From assembly GCA_027600665.1 (NCBI GenBank), contig JADGJL010000142.1:3207-37498 (forward strand): a DNA stretch of 34,292 bases, written 5' to 3'. Below, piece by piece: positions 22,812 through 34,243 of this stretch. The position numbers and the translations under genes are program-made. Within the stretch, counting starts at the first letter, position 1. Each line of letters starts with the position of its first letter. Under the pieces are notes generated by a model. That model was not told where the DNA came from. It did not search any database and saw only the letters and a list, made by a program, of their open reading frames with translations. The DNA comes from Irineochytrium annulatum. Lineage: Eukaryota > Chytridiomycota > Chytridiomycetes > Chytridiales > Chytridiaceae.

Positions 22812-23472
22812 TTAACATACACTTTTCGCCTTCGTGTTAAGAATCAAGCTAACAATAAGACCATAAAGACCCAGAACCTCAGCGAAAATTAAAATCAACA
22901 CCATCCCTACAAACATCTTTGGCTGGTATAGGTATCCCCGGACGCACGAATCGCCTACGATGCCAATCGCATAGCCAGCAGCCATTCCAGCAAGGCCCGT
23001 GCTCAACCCGGCACCAAGGTGAACAAATCCGGCGAAGAGAGAATATTTGCTTGTAGGCGACATGTCGTTTGCGATCAGGACAGAAACGACGAGACCGTAC
23101 ACCGCCACGATACCTGTTAAAGTCCGTTAGCACACTCTTGGAACGTTGCTGCGATCTCACCGGCCATGACAACGGGGATCAATGACTTCATCATCAGGTC
23201 AGGCCTAAAAGTTCCAACGCCTGCAATCCCAATGCCGGACTTGGCAGTCCCGTACGCAGCGCCGACCTAGAACGATGAGGTCAGTCAGTCCGATCGCCTC
23301 CAAAACTCATCACTAGCTCACCGATGAAAGGACCATCGCAGCGCAGGCTCCAGCCATTCCAAAGAACGGCGCGTACGCGGGACACCTTGCTTTGTTAAAC
23401 GGCGACATGAGCCATAAGGAGTGGTCACCTGTCGTCCATCGACATGGCCGACGCTATTTGACTTGAGTTCAT
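22812..23472 (-). CDS. VMA3: V-type proton ATPase proteolipid subunit c
   Basis: Subunit c forms the rotating membrane ring of the vacuolar H+-ATPase and carries protons across the membrane. Exons 23429-23472, 23322-23385, 23161-23266 and 22812-23113 give 516 nt, 171 aa. Four membrane helices are visible: [17 protein letters not shown], then [16 protein letters not shown] with [23 protein letters not shown], the third with [21 protein letters not shown], and the fourth with [20 protein letters not shown]. Glu150 in [10 protein letters not shown] is the conserved proton-carrying acid. The length and the single glutamate fit subunit c (Vma3) rather than c'' (Vma16); c' (Vma11) cannot be excluded by eye. 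The first ATG (23472) adds nine residues before MSMDDRCPAYAP, the more usual start point. The gene is convergent with beta'-COP, with 108 bp between stop codons. Confidence 0.94.
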
Positions 23473-23794
23473 GATTTCTGGCGGCGGCGTGTGAAATTCC
23501 CATCCAACAATCCATTCTACCATTTGATCTATTCATCCACCGTAACTCTAGCCTATGATGTGGTATCCTGTTCAATTTCATTCACACATGCACTAAGGAG
23601 CCAGGCGGGGCCTTGGCTCTCACGAAGAAGGGCGGGCCATCTGAAGAACGCTGGACACACCGTTCACTTTTTTGAAATCGCTTTTTAGTAGTGAATGCAT
23701 GCAAGCTATGAACATCTTCGGCGACTAAGTGCGACTGAACAGCAACAACACAGCATTATTGCACAAACGTGCTCGTACAATAGAAAAACAATTC

Positions 23795-24568
23795 TCAGAC
23801 CGCTTCGCTTATGCTTGTCCCCGCAGCGGACTTCCTTTTCGGCTTCTCCCCGCCATCGTCATCCTTCTGGCCGCAGCCCTTGGTGGCCAAGGGCTTCGAG
23901 TCGCCATCGCTCTCATCTCCGCCTCAGCTTTGCGTTGGGTGGGGGCCTTGCTTCTTCGCGCAAACCTTTGAGAATCAACAATGTGATACATGTGAGCACC
24001 CAGAATGCGATCACTTCACCTTCTTATTGGGCTTGGGTTCGTAGCCATCGTCTTCTTGATAATCCCAATCGGCAGGATTCTGGAATGATCAATGCGGTGT
24101 TAAGATGCGCGGGGTTGTCGGCAGAGTTGAATTGCAGGTTTGAATTCCACTTTTTTAAGAACGAACACAGCTCATGCAAGCCATGTCCCGCACCGTCGGA
24201 CTCGACTTCACAAGGCCTGCTTAAACAGCCTCCTTAGTATCGCCGTTGGAGATAGCGAAGCCTATGCGCAGGTGGCAGCCAATCATGCAGTGGCAGACGC
24301 ACGACATTTTAATCTCAGCTGTAGCGTCACGACGCCTTTCTTTCCCTTGTCGACCCTTTACGCGGAATGGAAGGACTGCCTTCTACAGGCTGAGTTCCAA
24401 GCTCAACTTTGCAGTACGGCCTTCCTTTACCGTGCGAGTAACGGCTTCTTGAGCAGTCTTGCCGCGAGTAAGAATACGATGCATGTAGCAATTCTGCTCG
24501 CCGTAGTCCATCGGGTTGTCCTCCTCCAGCTTTGCAGCAACCGCGACACTCTGCTCGACGTAGTGCAT
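23795..24568 (-). CDS. Unresolved minus-strand gene, possible single-pass membrane protein
   Basis: Unrecognised. Several minus-strand stretches look coding but fall in different frames, and I could not join them cleanly. From an ATG at 24566-24568 (after CTAAA) the frame reads MHYVEQSVAVAAKLEE, DNPMDYGEQNCYMHRIL and TRGKTAQEAVTRT. Further on come LRIGFAISNGDTKEA (near 24250), the acidic DWDYQEDDGYEPKPNKK (24010-24060), a hydrophobic helix VIAFWVLTCITLLILKGL (about 23955-24010), and a Lys/Asp-rich tail GQKDDDGGEKPKRKS ending at a TGA at 23795-23797. The order (extra-membrane part, acidic linker, one membrane helix, basic tail) would suit a type-I membrane protein. Alternatively this is a decayed gene. 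It is head to head with AMP deaminase, 164 bp away. cDNA would settle the exon structure. Confidence 0.35.
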
Positions 24569-24591
24569 TTTAGTTTCCCTCCTCCAGCTTT
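24494..24591 (-). repeat. Imperfect tandem duplication of about 40 bp
   Basis: Two copies at 24551-24591 and 24494-24533 (41 and 40 nt), separated by 17 nt. Each runs from CTGCTCG to CTCCAGCTTT on the plus strand and they agree at roughly four positions in five. On the minus strand both contain AAGCTGGAGGAG then ATG-ACTACG-CGAGCAG. They differ by one nucleotide in length, so the two copies put the same peptide-like string (KLEE...M-Y-EQ) into different frames. The upstream copy therefore hits a stop while the downstream one stays open. Confidence 0.7.
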
Positions 24592-24732
24592 GTTAGTATT
24601 TGGCGATGATGTAGCCCCTTGAGGTTTCCGGAGGCAGAGACGACAACATTTGATGTCCGATGTCCGCATCGGCTCAGTGACTGAGTCATTCAAAAAGACT
24701 GACCCTCCCGACATTGCAAAGGATCTCAGACG

Positions 24733-27700
24733 ATGCAGCGCGATTACCTGCATGCCGCGACCCCACCGCCGCTGTCGCCGATGGGCAGCTCGTCGGACCT
24801 CATGAGCGCTTCCCCGATGCCTGTGAGGCGCGGATACTATAGTAAACAACCTCCATTGCTTCGTCGTTGTTAACAAATCGCAGACCTTCGCGAAGATAAG
24901 CACGAAGGCTCTGCGTTTTGGTCAGTTGATGTTCTTTGGATCGTCTTCTGCCTTCTCCTTCTTTTGCATGGTTGTTGATTGTAAATAGGGCAAATAAGAT
25001 CAATAAATCGAGTCCTCTGGGCTCAGGAATGCCTCCTGCCGACGAGGAGATGATGCGCTCGATTGCAGCTGTTTCTATCTCCGGAAGGTCGTCTACATCG
25101 GACGAGGGATTGACTACATTGGCGGACGCGGGGAGATATCCATCTCTAAGCCTTGCGGAGCGGATGGCGAGCGTTACGGGGACGGCGGTTACCTCGGAAG
25201 GAGTTGCTGCGTTTGCGAGAGCAGATGGTACATTCTTACTTCTGCTGCCACCAATTTGACGAAGGCACAGTGCACGAGGAGTCGCCGGATGAACTTAGCT
25301 CGGAGCTGAAGAAAATCTTTGACGTCATGCAGAGGTGTCTTGAGTTGCGTAAAAAGTACATGCAAGTTAGTCTCCATTTTGGCATCTAGGACTAAAGTTG
25401 GACAAGGCGAGTCTTCAATGCCCCGGTGACAACCCGAAAGACGACGACAGCTGGGTGATATATCCGAAGCCACCGAAACCCGCCTACCCATATGGCGAAA
25501 ACAATCCCACTATTCCTGAGCCTAACGAGGAATTCGACATTCGAAAATGCGAGATCCCGCCTAAGCATGAGGTATGAGAGCCTGCAATCGTGGATACTGA
25601 CGTCTTGAATGATTAGTATACGTTTAAGCTTGCTCCCGAAGGATATTACAAAATTTACGACTCACGAGGTGATCCCTATTGCAAGGCGCACTTACTGACG
25701 TTTCCATGCAGGAATCTCTCTCTACACCTTTCCTACGATTAAGGAGTATTACCAAGATCAGGACTTCATCCTGTCCTCTATATCGGATGGCCCTATTAAA
25801 AGCTTCGCTTTCCGCCGGTTGAGATATTTAGAGAGCAAATTTCAAATGTACACGTTACTGAACGAATACCAAGAAATGGCGGAGGCCAAGGTTTGTCATA
25901 CTTCAGTCGTGCTAAAGGAATGACATTGTTAAGCGCGTTCCCCACCGTGATTTCTACAACGTACGGAAGGTTGACACCCACGTCCACCATAGCTCGTGCA
26001 TGAACGCCAAGCACCTGCTTCGGTTTATCAAGTCGAAGCTGAAGAAGGCGGCGGATGAGACTGTTATTTTCCGTGACGGGAAAAATTTGACATTAAAACA
26101 AGTGTTCGAGAGTTTGAACCTCACCGCCTACGACCTTAGCATTGATACGCTTGATATGCATGTACGATATAGCTAACTGCGTTCTTGACTAAATTTTTTT
26201 TTCGCAAGGCGCACAAAGACTCTTTCCACCGCTTCGATAAGTTCAACCTGAAATACAACCCAGTCGGGGAAAGTCGTCTTCGGGAGATCTTTTTGAAGAC
26301 CGACAACTTTATTCGCGGGCGATACCTTGCTGAGCTAACGAAGGGTTTGTGAAGTTGCTATCTACCCGGAGTAACCCCCGTTGTAGAAGTCTTTTCGGAT
26401 TTGGAGGCCAGCAAGTATCAGATGGCGGAGTACCGCATATCAATTTATGGCCGGTATATATATTTGTCTTCATTGACTCCAAGGCTTATCTGCGGTCTAG
26501 CAACAAGAATGAGTGGGACAAACTTGCTGATTGGGTGATTAACAACAAGCTGTTCTCGCCGAATGTTCGTTGGCTGGTTCAAATCCCTCGCTTGTACAAC
26601 GTCTACAAGGAGCAGAAGCTTGTGAATGATTTTGAGGACGTCATCCGAAGTACGTGACTGAGCTAGTGACAGTGACTAATTTGCGTAGACATTTTCGAAC
26701 CTCTATTTGAAGTCACGCAGGACCCGTCATCTCATCCGAGCTTGCACATCTTCTTGCAACGGGTTATTGGATTTGATAGCGTCGACGACGAGAGCAAGGC
26801 GGAGAGGAGGACGTACAAGAAGTGCGTATCTGATTTCTCCCCTCGTAGTGCTAATCAATGAAAGGTTTCCGACCCCGCGCGAGTGGACGATTGCCTTAAA
26901 CCCTCCGTACACTTATTATCTTTACTTCATGTACACGAACATGTGCGCATTGAATGCATGGCGGAAGGAGAGAAAATTTAGTACGCATTAATCCTTTCGG
27001 CACTTTTAATTCTCTTTAGACACCTTCGTGTTCCGGCCTCATGCCGGTGAAGCTGGCGACACCGATCACCTTACAGCCGCCTTCCTCACCTCGCACAGTA
27101 TCAGCCACGGTATTTTGTTACGCAAGGTCCCTGCCCTGCAGTACTTGTAAGAATATTTTTGCTTGTGAGCCTCGTGTAGCTTATGCGCATTAGATTCTAC
27201 CTGGATCAAATTGGTATTGCGATGTCGCCGCTATCAAACAACGCTCTCTTTTTGGCGTACGAGCGGAATCCCTTCTTCAACTTCTTCCAAAGGGGAATGA
27301 ACGTTTCGCTGTCAACGGACGATCCGTTGCAGTTCCACTTTACAAAAGAACCTCTTATTGAGGAGTTCAGCGTTGCCGCACAGGTGATCCGACGTCTTTT
27401 CGATCACTTAGCTAACTGGGTTAGATTTGGAAACTATCGTCGGCTGACATGTGCGAAATTGCGAGGAACAGCGTTTTACAGAGCGGGTGGGAAATGCAGT
27501 GCAAGAGACATTGGTTAGGTGAAAACTGCGATCTTCCCGGGCCAGCCGGCAATGGTATGGTTTTATCCCAAATGTAACACTAATAAGATCAGCTATCCCG
27601 AAGACAAACGTGCCTAACATCAGACTGGCGTACCGGTACCAAACGCTGATGGAGGAGAGATACATGGTGTTTGCCTCCTTATGGCAAGCAATTCCCCAGA

Positions 27701-28069
27701 TGCTCGATACACCTATAGAAAACCTCGGCGAAAACGTTACGGAGCCGCAGCCTCGGTTGCCGGCGATCGACGACCCTATTAGGCACCTTACGCGTGAGAA
27801 CAAGTCGAAGTCGCCGGGGTTGCCACCGCGAGTTGCCCCGTCTCCGGCGATCGCGCCGGATGTGAGTTATACTCTGCAACTTTCCCTCCCTAACACTGTG
27901 TGAAAAGCCGCTCGTGCATGCACTACGTGTTAGCGCGTCGCCCGCTGGCAGGGTGCTCCCGGATGGCGACTTGAACGCCCCACTCCTTGCGCTCTGCGCA
28001 CCGGCACTGTGGCCAACGACGATGGCACCACGAGAAAGGGCTATGACGGACGATAACGAGGACGTCTAG
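24733..28069 (+). CDS. AMD1: AMP deaminase
   Basis: AMP deaminase converts AMP to IMP and ammonia in the purine nucleotide cycle and is a cytosolic zinc enzyme. Eighteen exons total 2589 nt, 862 aa (yeast Amd1 is 810). The N-terminus from the ATG at 24733 is disordered ([13 protein letters not shown]); splicing through 24823-24883 and 24931-24988 keeps frame into MPPADEEMM. Conserved blocks are KKYMQ and [28 protein letters not shown] with metal-binding His310 and His312, [46 protein letters not shown], and the signature [17 protein letters not shown] at 651-667. All expected catalytic residues appear present. The last intron (27862-27907) has GTGAGT and a CTAAC branch site; splicing adds a 53-residue tail ending DDNEDV, whereas retention stops after 13 other residues at 27903. 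Confidence 0.97.
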
Positions 28070-28351
28070 AACGGGACTTTTGATGCGGACGGTGTTATTT
28101 CAGTACAATTGGAGCTGTGGTTATAGGCTCCCTCCTCATTGCTGTATTACAGCGTTGCTGCAGTTTGAACTCTTCATGTGTTTTAGTCTTGCCATTAATT
28201 ACTACATATAATCGATCATAAACTATATTTCGTCCTGCATGCCTGCTCGCATGTCCATATTACCATACGGTAATCATTTAACTCCGACAACGTTCTGGTG
28301 GTGGTGGCGCGCGGGCATACGCTGAAGGTCTGCGCTCGACAGCGGCACAAA

Positions 28352-30220
28352 ATGAGAGTACCTTCGAGCTCCATCGCCGGGATCCTCCCGGCATCGGCCT
28401 ACGGACACGGTCCCAAGTTCGCATTCTCCTCCTTCCACAAGTCCACAAGCTCGTCCTCCACAGCTACATCGACCTCCACCTCGACAATTCGCAAGCCGCT
28501 CGCCGGCTTCTTCCACTGCGGTGAGCTGGGGGCCTTCTCCCTTTTTATGTAGTTCTCGGCCTGCACGTTTTCTGTCCGTTCTAATTGCCGCGAATGGAAA
28601 AGGTATCGCGGCCGTCGCCGAAGGGCCCGTGGCACGCGTCCGTCTGTCATTCCTGTCACTTCCTCCAGAGACAGTCCGCGCGATCGCGGTCTACTTGCAC
28701 CCTCTTGAGGTGCATAAAGTTGCGGCTTTAAACCGGTGGTGTCGATCACTGCAGTTCCGAGCCGAGTTCTCTTTCGCATTACGGAATCTACGTATTTATC
28801 TCCTCGCTGTGCCTGAAGAAACGCCAGGAACTGAAAATTCACCAACGGCGGCTGATGCTACAACATCACAACCTTCGAGTTCAGCTCCTATCGACGCTCA
28901 ACCACGACCGAGCACTTCCATCTATGCATCAAATCTCACTACTGCATTGACGGCGGCTGACGAGGCTCATTTGAAGGTGTTGAATTTTGACCGCTTAGAT
29001 CTGGTGTACTGGTCCGCGCTGCTATGTCTGAAGGGGCTGACGGAAGCCACCTTCTACTTGTTTTACCCGGCGTATGATCCCCCGCCGTACGTTGTATATA
29101 TTACAAAATAGTGGTGCTAACGTATACAAATTTCAGCCCGCGACCACGGCCATTCCCGGACCCCATCATCACGTCCCTTACGCAAGCTGTTAACCTCCGC
29201 GGCGTTGATCTCACCCTCGACGAGCACTTTAGCCTGATGTGGGTCTCGACTACGGACCAGGTCTCCGATATGGAGACGCTACTTTCCCACTGCCGCGTCG
29301 CAACGAAGGACCTCGACAAGCTCCTCCAGTGCGCCTGCGCTTTCGGCGCACTCGCCATGTGCGGCTTTTTGTTCGATCGGGGTGCCAACCCAGCTAGCGA
29401 CGAGAACCTCGCGATTCGCCTCGCGAGCGAGAATGGTCACGCTGATGTTGTGAAGTGGTTGATTACCCTGCCGGACGTCGATGTTGCCGTGGACGCCGGG
29501 GCTCCGCTACGGACGGCGAGTGAGAATGGGCACGTCGACGTTGTGCTGACGCTGCTGGGAACAGGGATGGTGAACCCGGATGTGGGAGGAGGGGCGGCGC
29601 TGGCGGAGGCGGCGTGTAACAACCATATCGATATCGTTTCAATCCTGTTAAATTTCATGGCGGGTTCTAAGAGTGGGACGGACAATGGCGAACCTATTGC
29701 CGGGGGAGGGGAGGCCTTGGCGTTGGCGGTCGGGCAAGGTCATTTTCGTTGCGCCGAGCTACTGATGTCACGTGGCCACATCGATCCGCTCGTGTCTCAT
29801 CGGGCCGACGGCGACCGAGACGGGACGGCGATGAAGGTGGCAATAGAACATGGGAACGCCGAGATGGTTCGCTGCATGTGGCCGTTTGTATTGGATGAAG
29901 GGGGGAAGTGGGGCCGGCGAGGTGGCGGGTTTGTTCGCTACGAGCGATGGTTTGACGGATGGATAAAAGTGGCAATGGAACGGCGTCATGATTTGGTTGT
30001 GTGGGAGCTTTTGGAGCTTATTGGGTACGAGACTATGAGGGTGGACGCGGCGGTGGAGATGGCGACACGGCTGGGGCATAGACCGCTTGCAGCTAAGATT
30101 TTGGATAGCGCGGGGGTATACAGGAGGGCGAGGGATGTGTGGATGGGACTTGGTCTGGTTGAACCCCCTGATGATGGTGTATCAACCGTGCTGGACCCTA
30201 CAGTCCACTACGGATGGTGA
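28352..30220 (+). CDS. Ankyrin-repeat protein A with F-box-like N-terminus
   Basis: Exons 28352-28520, 28603-29086 and 29137-30220 give 1737 nt, 578 aa. The first 56 residues are Ser/Thr-rich (STSSSSTATSTSTST). An F-box-like stretch starts at residue 76 (LPPETVRAIAVYLHPLEVHK), and a conserved block follows with NLRGVDLTLDEHFSLMWV leading into the repeats. About seven or eight ankyrin units follow, the clearest being ENLAIRLASENGHADVVKWL and APLRTASENGHVDVVLTLL; later units are degenerate. The ATG at 28352 is chosen because the open frame over the F-box-like part lacks any methionine, and GTGAGC...AAAAG (28521-28602) joins the frames cleanly. The same N-terminal architecture is in ankyrin protein B (31452-34243), which faces it. 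A role as a substrate adaptor of an SCF ubiquitin ligase is a family-based guess only. Confidence 0.82.
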
Positions 30221-31451
30221 TGATGGTTTGGCGTTTAGCTAGCACTTTCTCTGGTTTTTTCAGCACTTGACTTAGCGCATTGCTGTGGTACATAAATTAT
30301 TCCCTTCCCTTGCATCGCCCGTCAGAATGTGTAATGTAGTTGCGGCTCTAAATCCCAATTTCGATCTTCGCAATTGTAAGTAGAGACCACTGGTGGAACG
30401 CCGGCACCCAAACGGTTTGTAAGAATACTTCACTGTGTTATTCTGAGAATGCATCAGGTGAATTTGACAATATCAAATTTTCCCTCGCGACAGTTGGACT
30501 TTCTGTTAGAAGCGCTACGTTATGTCGTGAGAGTTCTTCGCCTCTGCTCGCCTGATTGGCCATAGCCTTCAGCTTGCACGTCCTCGTCCCTACTTGCGTC
30601 TTACCTTTGCACCTGCAAACCTCCCTTTGGACACGTGAGCTCCGACCCATTTTCTCCTGTCAACAGCGCCTCGTTCTCTGAAGTTTGTTGTTGCGCTGCT
30701 TTACTTCGGTTTCTGTCGATTTGAAATCCTTAGGATCAAATTTTCCGTCACTCGACAATGACCTCCATACTTTTCTACGGGCGACCCATCTTCCCTAATA
30801 CATTCAAAATAAAAGCCGACAAAAAGTACTTACATAAAAAAGTTAAATGGTAGAAACAGTATTCATGGCACGCTGTTATTTAGTCTTCACGAAACTTCAA
30901 AACTGACTGAGCCTTTGAGTCCGGCGAGGGTCGTCGTGACTAGTCACGGAAAGAGCGGTTGATTAGGTGGTGGACCACGACGGCGTTATACCGCCTGGGT
31001 GTTGTATTTAATAGTAGTTCGCATAAGTGAGTGCTACGAGAAGAGCAAAGAGAAAGGATATCGTTAGCTAAGCATGAAGTCGACTGCACTAGGAGTCGTA
31101 ATAAATATGCAGATGTACGTAATGATAGAAAGGCAGAGACCATTGGAGGTGTAAGTGAACGAGAAAGTTGCGGTGTGTTGTTTTTACAGATAATACAGCA
31201 GGACGAGAACGAACAACCTTACACCGGAAGGCAATGAAGGCAAGAACCGCAGCTGGCGGTTCTACTTGGCGAAAAGAAGAAACATGAGTGACGTTATGCT
31301 AAAAGGCGTGGAAATAATTATGAAAGAGGGCGGCGCGAGATATGTACAAAGAGGCGTGGGGCCGACATGTAGAGGTCTAGCGACGGAAACTTATGCCAAG
31401 GGAGGAAGTAATGTCGGGAAATAGCAAAAGAAATTATGACAGAAACTCTCC
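30221..31451. other. Intergenic region between the two convergent ankyrin genes
   Basis: 1.2 kb with lower GC than the flanking genes. The only open frames are short and featureless (30438-30650 minus, 30940-31143 minus, 31031-31237 plus). No RNA gene, repeat or mobile-element end is visible. It is unusually long for a tail-to-tail gap here, since the other two convergent pairs are separated by 61 and 108 bp. Confidence 0.5.
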
Positions 31452-34243
31452 TCAAGACGACTCGATGTTGAGAAGGCACTCAACTAACCATTTCATCTGC
31501 ACATCCGCTCCCTCCGCAATCCCCAACAGCCTCTCCTGATCATTTTCCGTGAACTGTAACCTCTCCGACGCCCACACGAACGCCCTCACAACCTCGTGGA
31601 ACCCCTTCATAACCGCCGCCTCTATAGCGAACACGCTCGCGTCCGCCCACAGGCCCAGCTCATACCTGCCCAACATCATTCGGATCAGGTGAGCGTGCCC
31701 ACACGGCCCCGCGATGCGAACCACGGCGTCGACGACAAGCGCGGGACCCACGACGTCGGACTCGATGAGAACACGTACGACCTCCTCGTGGCCGCGGGCC
31801 GACGCGGTCCGAATCAACGCCAGCGCCTCCTTCTCGCGCCGCTTCCCGTCCGCGATCGAGCGCACGCATGGCGCCAGGAGAAGGGAGACGCAGCTCGCGC
31901 GACCGTGCGTGCACGCGAGCCGGACGGCGTCGTTGTCCATCGCCGCGGCGTCGACGCGCGGGTGGGCGAGCAGCCGCTCCACAACGCTCGCGTGCCCGTT
32001 CTTGCTCGCGAGGCGGATGCACTCGTTCGCCAGGGCGGACGGGTCGACGCGGTCGTCGGCTAGGAGGATCTCGACGACCCGCAGGTGGCCGCGCTCGCAG
32101 GCGGAGCGAATGGAGGTGTTGGATGAGCACGCGGGGTCGACGGTTGAGCACGCGAGGAGGATCGAGGCGCATTCGGCGTGCCCGTACGCTGACGCGGCCC
32201 GGATGGCCTGGTTGTCGTCCGCTGCAGGGTCGGCCCGTCCGGTGTCAATGAGCATTTGGAGGATGGCCGCGCGACCCTCGCGTGCCGCGTGTCGGAGAGC
32301 GACGGAGCCGTCCGCGGATGGGTCGACGCGGCCCGTGTTGAGGAGCAGCTCGGCGATCCGTGTGTGGCCGAGTTTGCAAGCGAGGGTGAGTGCCTGGTCC
32401 CCGAGGTCGGACGGGTCGACGCGCGGGTCCGCGAGGAGCATGCGGACGATTTGCTCGTTGCCGCGCTCGCATGCGATGCGGAGCGACGCGTTCGAGCGGA
32501 AGGTAGGGTCGATGCGGTTGGGAGGCAGCCGGAGGAAGGTGTCGACAATGTCCGGGTGGTCGTTGGCGGAGGCGGCGATGAGGCTCTCGCCGGCGAGGTG
32601 AGGTGTGATGTTGACTAGGGAGTGGAGGAGGAGTTGCACGATGCGGGTGTGGCCGTGGAAGGCGGCTTGCGCTATGCCACCGCAGGGGGTACTATTCTTG
32701 AGGAGGCCGCTCCGGAGGAGATCGGAGACGACATCGGTGCCTCCCTTAGCGGCCGCAACGTCAAGAAGCTCGTTCGCGTCCAGGGACTTCCGGACGGCTT
32801 GAAGGCGAAGGAGGAGCCTGAACAGCTGGAGATGGTTCCCAACGACGGCGAGCTTAATCGGCGCATTGTCCTCCACAGTCGGGTCGACGCGGTTGCTGCG
32901 AAGAAGCAGCTGGACGATCTCGGTATCGCCCACATCGCAAGCCTTAAGAAGCGGCCGCCGAACCGCGTGCTCGTCGGGCAGGTGGACCTCGAGCAGGCCC
33001 GCAGACGGGTCGACCTCGCCGACGGTCAAGAGCAAGCGCACCATGTCGGCCGCCTGGTGGTCGACGGCGAAGTTGAGCGTGCACGCGCAAATCTCAAGCG
33101 ACATGCGCCGCGACCCGCCGCGCGCCTCGAGTAGGAGCATCATAAGGACCTTGTCGTGGCCCTTCTGGCAGGCGCTTTTGATGAGGAGGTCGAGGTCGTT
33201 AAGCTCAATGCCGTCGCGCGCCATGCGGGCCAGCACGGCCACGAGAACGTCGGCGCCGCCGAGGTCGACGGCAATTTCGGCCGCGAGCGAGAGCGACGAA
33301 TCGGTCACTTGGTAATCGGTTTTGCGGAGGAGAAAGCCGGCGCAGCGACCGCTCATGTTGTTGACGGCTGTGCTGAACACCGTGTCAAGAACGCGTTGGT
33401 TAGACCTATTTTGTGATGAAGCAGAGAAGGAAGGAAATGTACCGCGCAGTTAGGATATCACATTAAGTGACAGGAGAAAAATACGCTAAAAAAAACCAAA
33501 AGTGGAAAAGGCAAACAGCGCGAACGAGCAAGAAAAGGTCGCTGAACGTACTTGAGGTTTGCCTTGGCCAGAAGGATCTCCAGTGACTCGACATCATCCT
33601 GCGCCGCGACCCATCTCAAAGCAAACATGTCATTTACGAGCAGATCGACGGCATTGCCTCTCAACGTCAGCGCGGCAATGAGCGCGACGGCGAGCGGGTC
33701 CCGACCAGGCCGTGGGAAGTCGGGCAGGTCGTGGGAAGTATCGCAGTTGGCGCACCACGAGAAGTTGACCGTAAGCTTCCGCGCCGTGTGCCTCGTCAGG
33801 TTCATAACAAAGAGCAGCGCGGCCCAGTAGTTAGGCGGGAGCGTCTGCCATTCGATGGATCCGAGGTTCTTGAGATTCTTCCAGCTGCTGAAGAGGTTCT
33901 CGACGTCCGCGTTATACGGGCCAGGTGCTGCCGGCTGGGTCGGGAAATGGGGAGTTGATGTGGAGGAGACCCGCGTGGTCAAGGTGTGATGGCTGAACAA
34001 GGTGTTCCGAAGGGATGTGACGGCGAAGGAGAGCTCATCTGCGACGAAGGAGAACTGGCCCTTGGCGGTCCGGGACAGCTGGGCGAGCTTGAGAGCATCG
34101 AGCGGAGGAAGGAGACAGGCGACGGCTCGCGCCATCTCAGGAGGGAGCGGAAACGACGCGGTGGGGACGGACGGAGCGTGGGTGGAGCAATCCGGCTCGT
34201 TCTCGAGGCGCGAACGATGGGAGTTCGATGGAGACGACGACAT
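31452..34243 (-). CDS. Ankyrin-repeat protein B with F-box-like N-terminus
   Basis: Two exons (33552-34243 and 31452-33405) sum to 2646 nt, 881 aa, start ATG at 34241-34243. Residues 33-52 are F-box-like (LPPEMARAVACLLPPLDALK); then comes NYWAALLFVMNLT and a conserved block (NDMFALRWVAAQDDVESLEILL) that continues straight into the repeats. About 16 ankyrin units of 31-33 residues fill the rest, consensus roughly [R]VDPSA-x-DN-x-AIR-x-A-x-x-x-GH-x-x-VV-x-x-LL. Well-kept examples are ASLRIACERGNEQIVRMLL, QALTLACKLGHTRIAELLL and ECIRLASKNGHASVVERLL. The array DNA is very GC-rich, producing long antisense open frames. The 146-nt intron (33406-33551) is the longest in the window. The protein shares architecture with ankyrin protein A, but its intron lies at a different place. 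Confidence 0.87.
31560..33330 (-). repeat. Tandem ankyrin-repeat coding array, period about 93 bp
   Basis: Roughly 16-17 consecutive units in the second exon of ankyrin gene B. The central units (about 31900-32560) are nearly all exactly 31 codons and most alike, carrying a recurrent RVDPS-type turn. The first units (33200-32700) and last units (31850-31560) are more divergent and include length variants. This pattern is what unequal crossing-over among central units would leave. Confidence 0.8.

Noticed and set aside
24140..24622. 160-codon plus-strand open frame
   Set aside because: No domain, composition resembles reverse-complement coding DNA, and it lies antisense to the more protein-like minus-strand pieces.
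25028..25259. AMP deaminase start at the internal ATG (MPPADEEMM)
   Set aside because: Upstream exons at 24733-24822 and 24884-24930 splice in frame with good sites and extend the protein; the internal ATG remains possible as an alternative start.
31714..32601. 295-codon plus-strand open frame rich in Arg and Ser
   Set aside because: Antisense to the GC-rich ankyrin array of protein B; the repeat period and composition explain the lack of stops.
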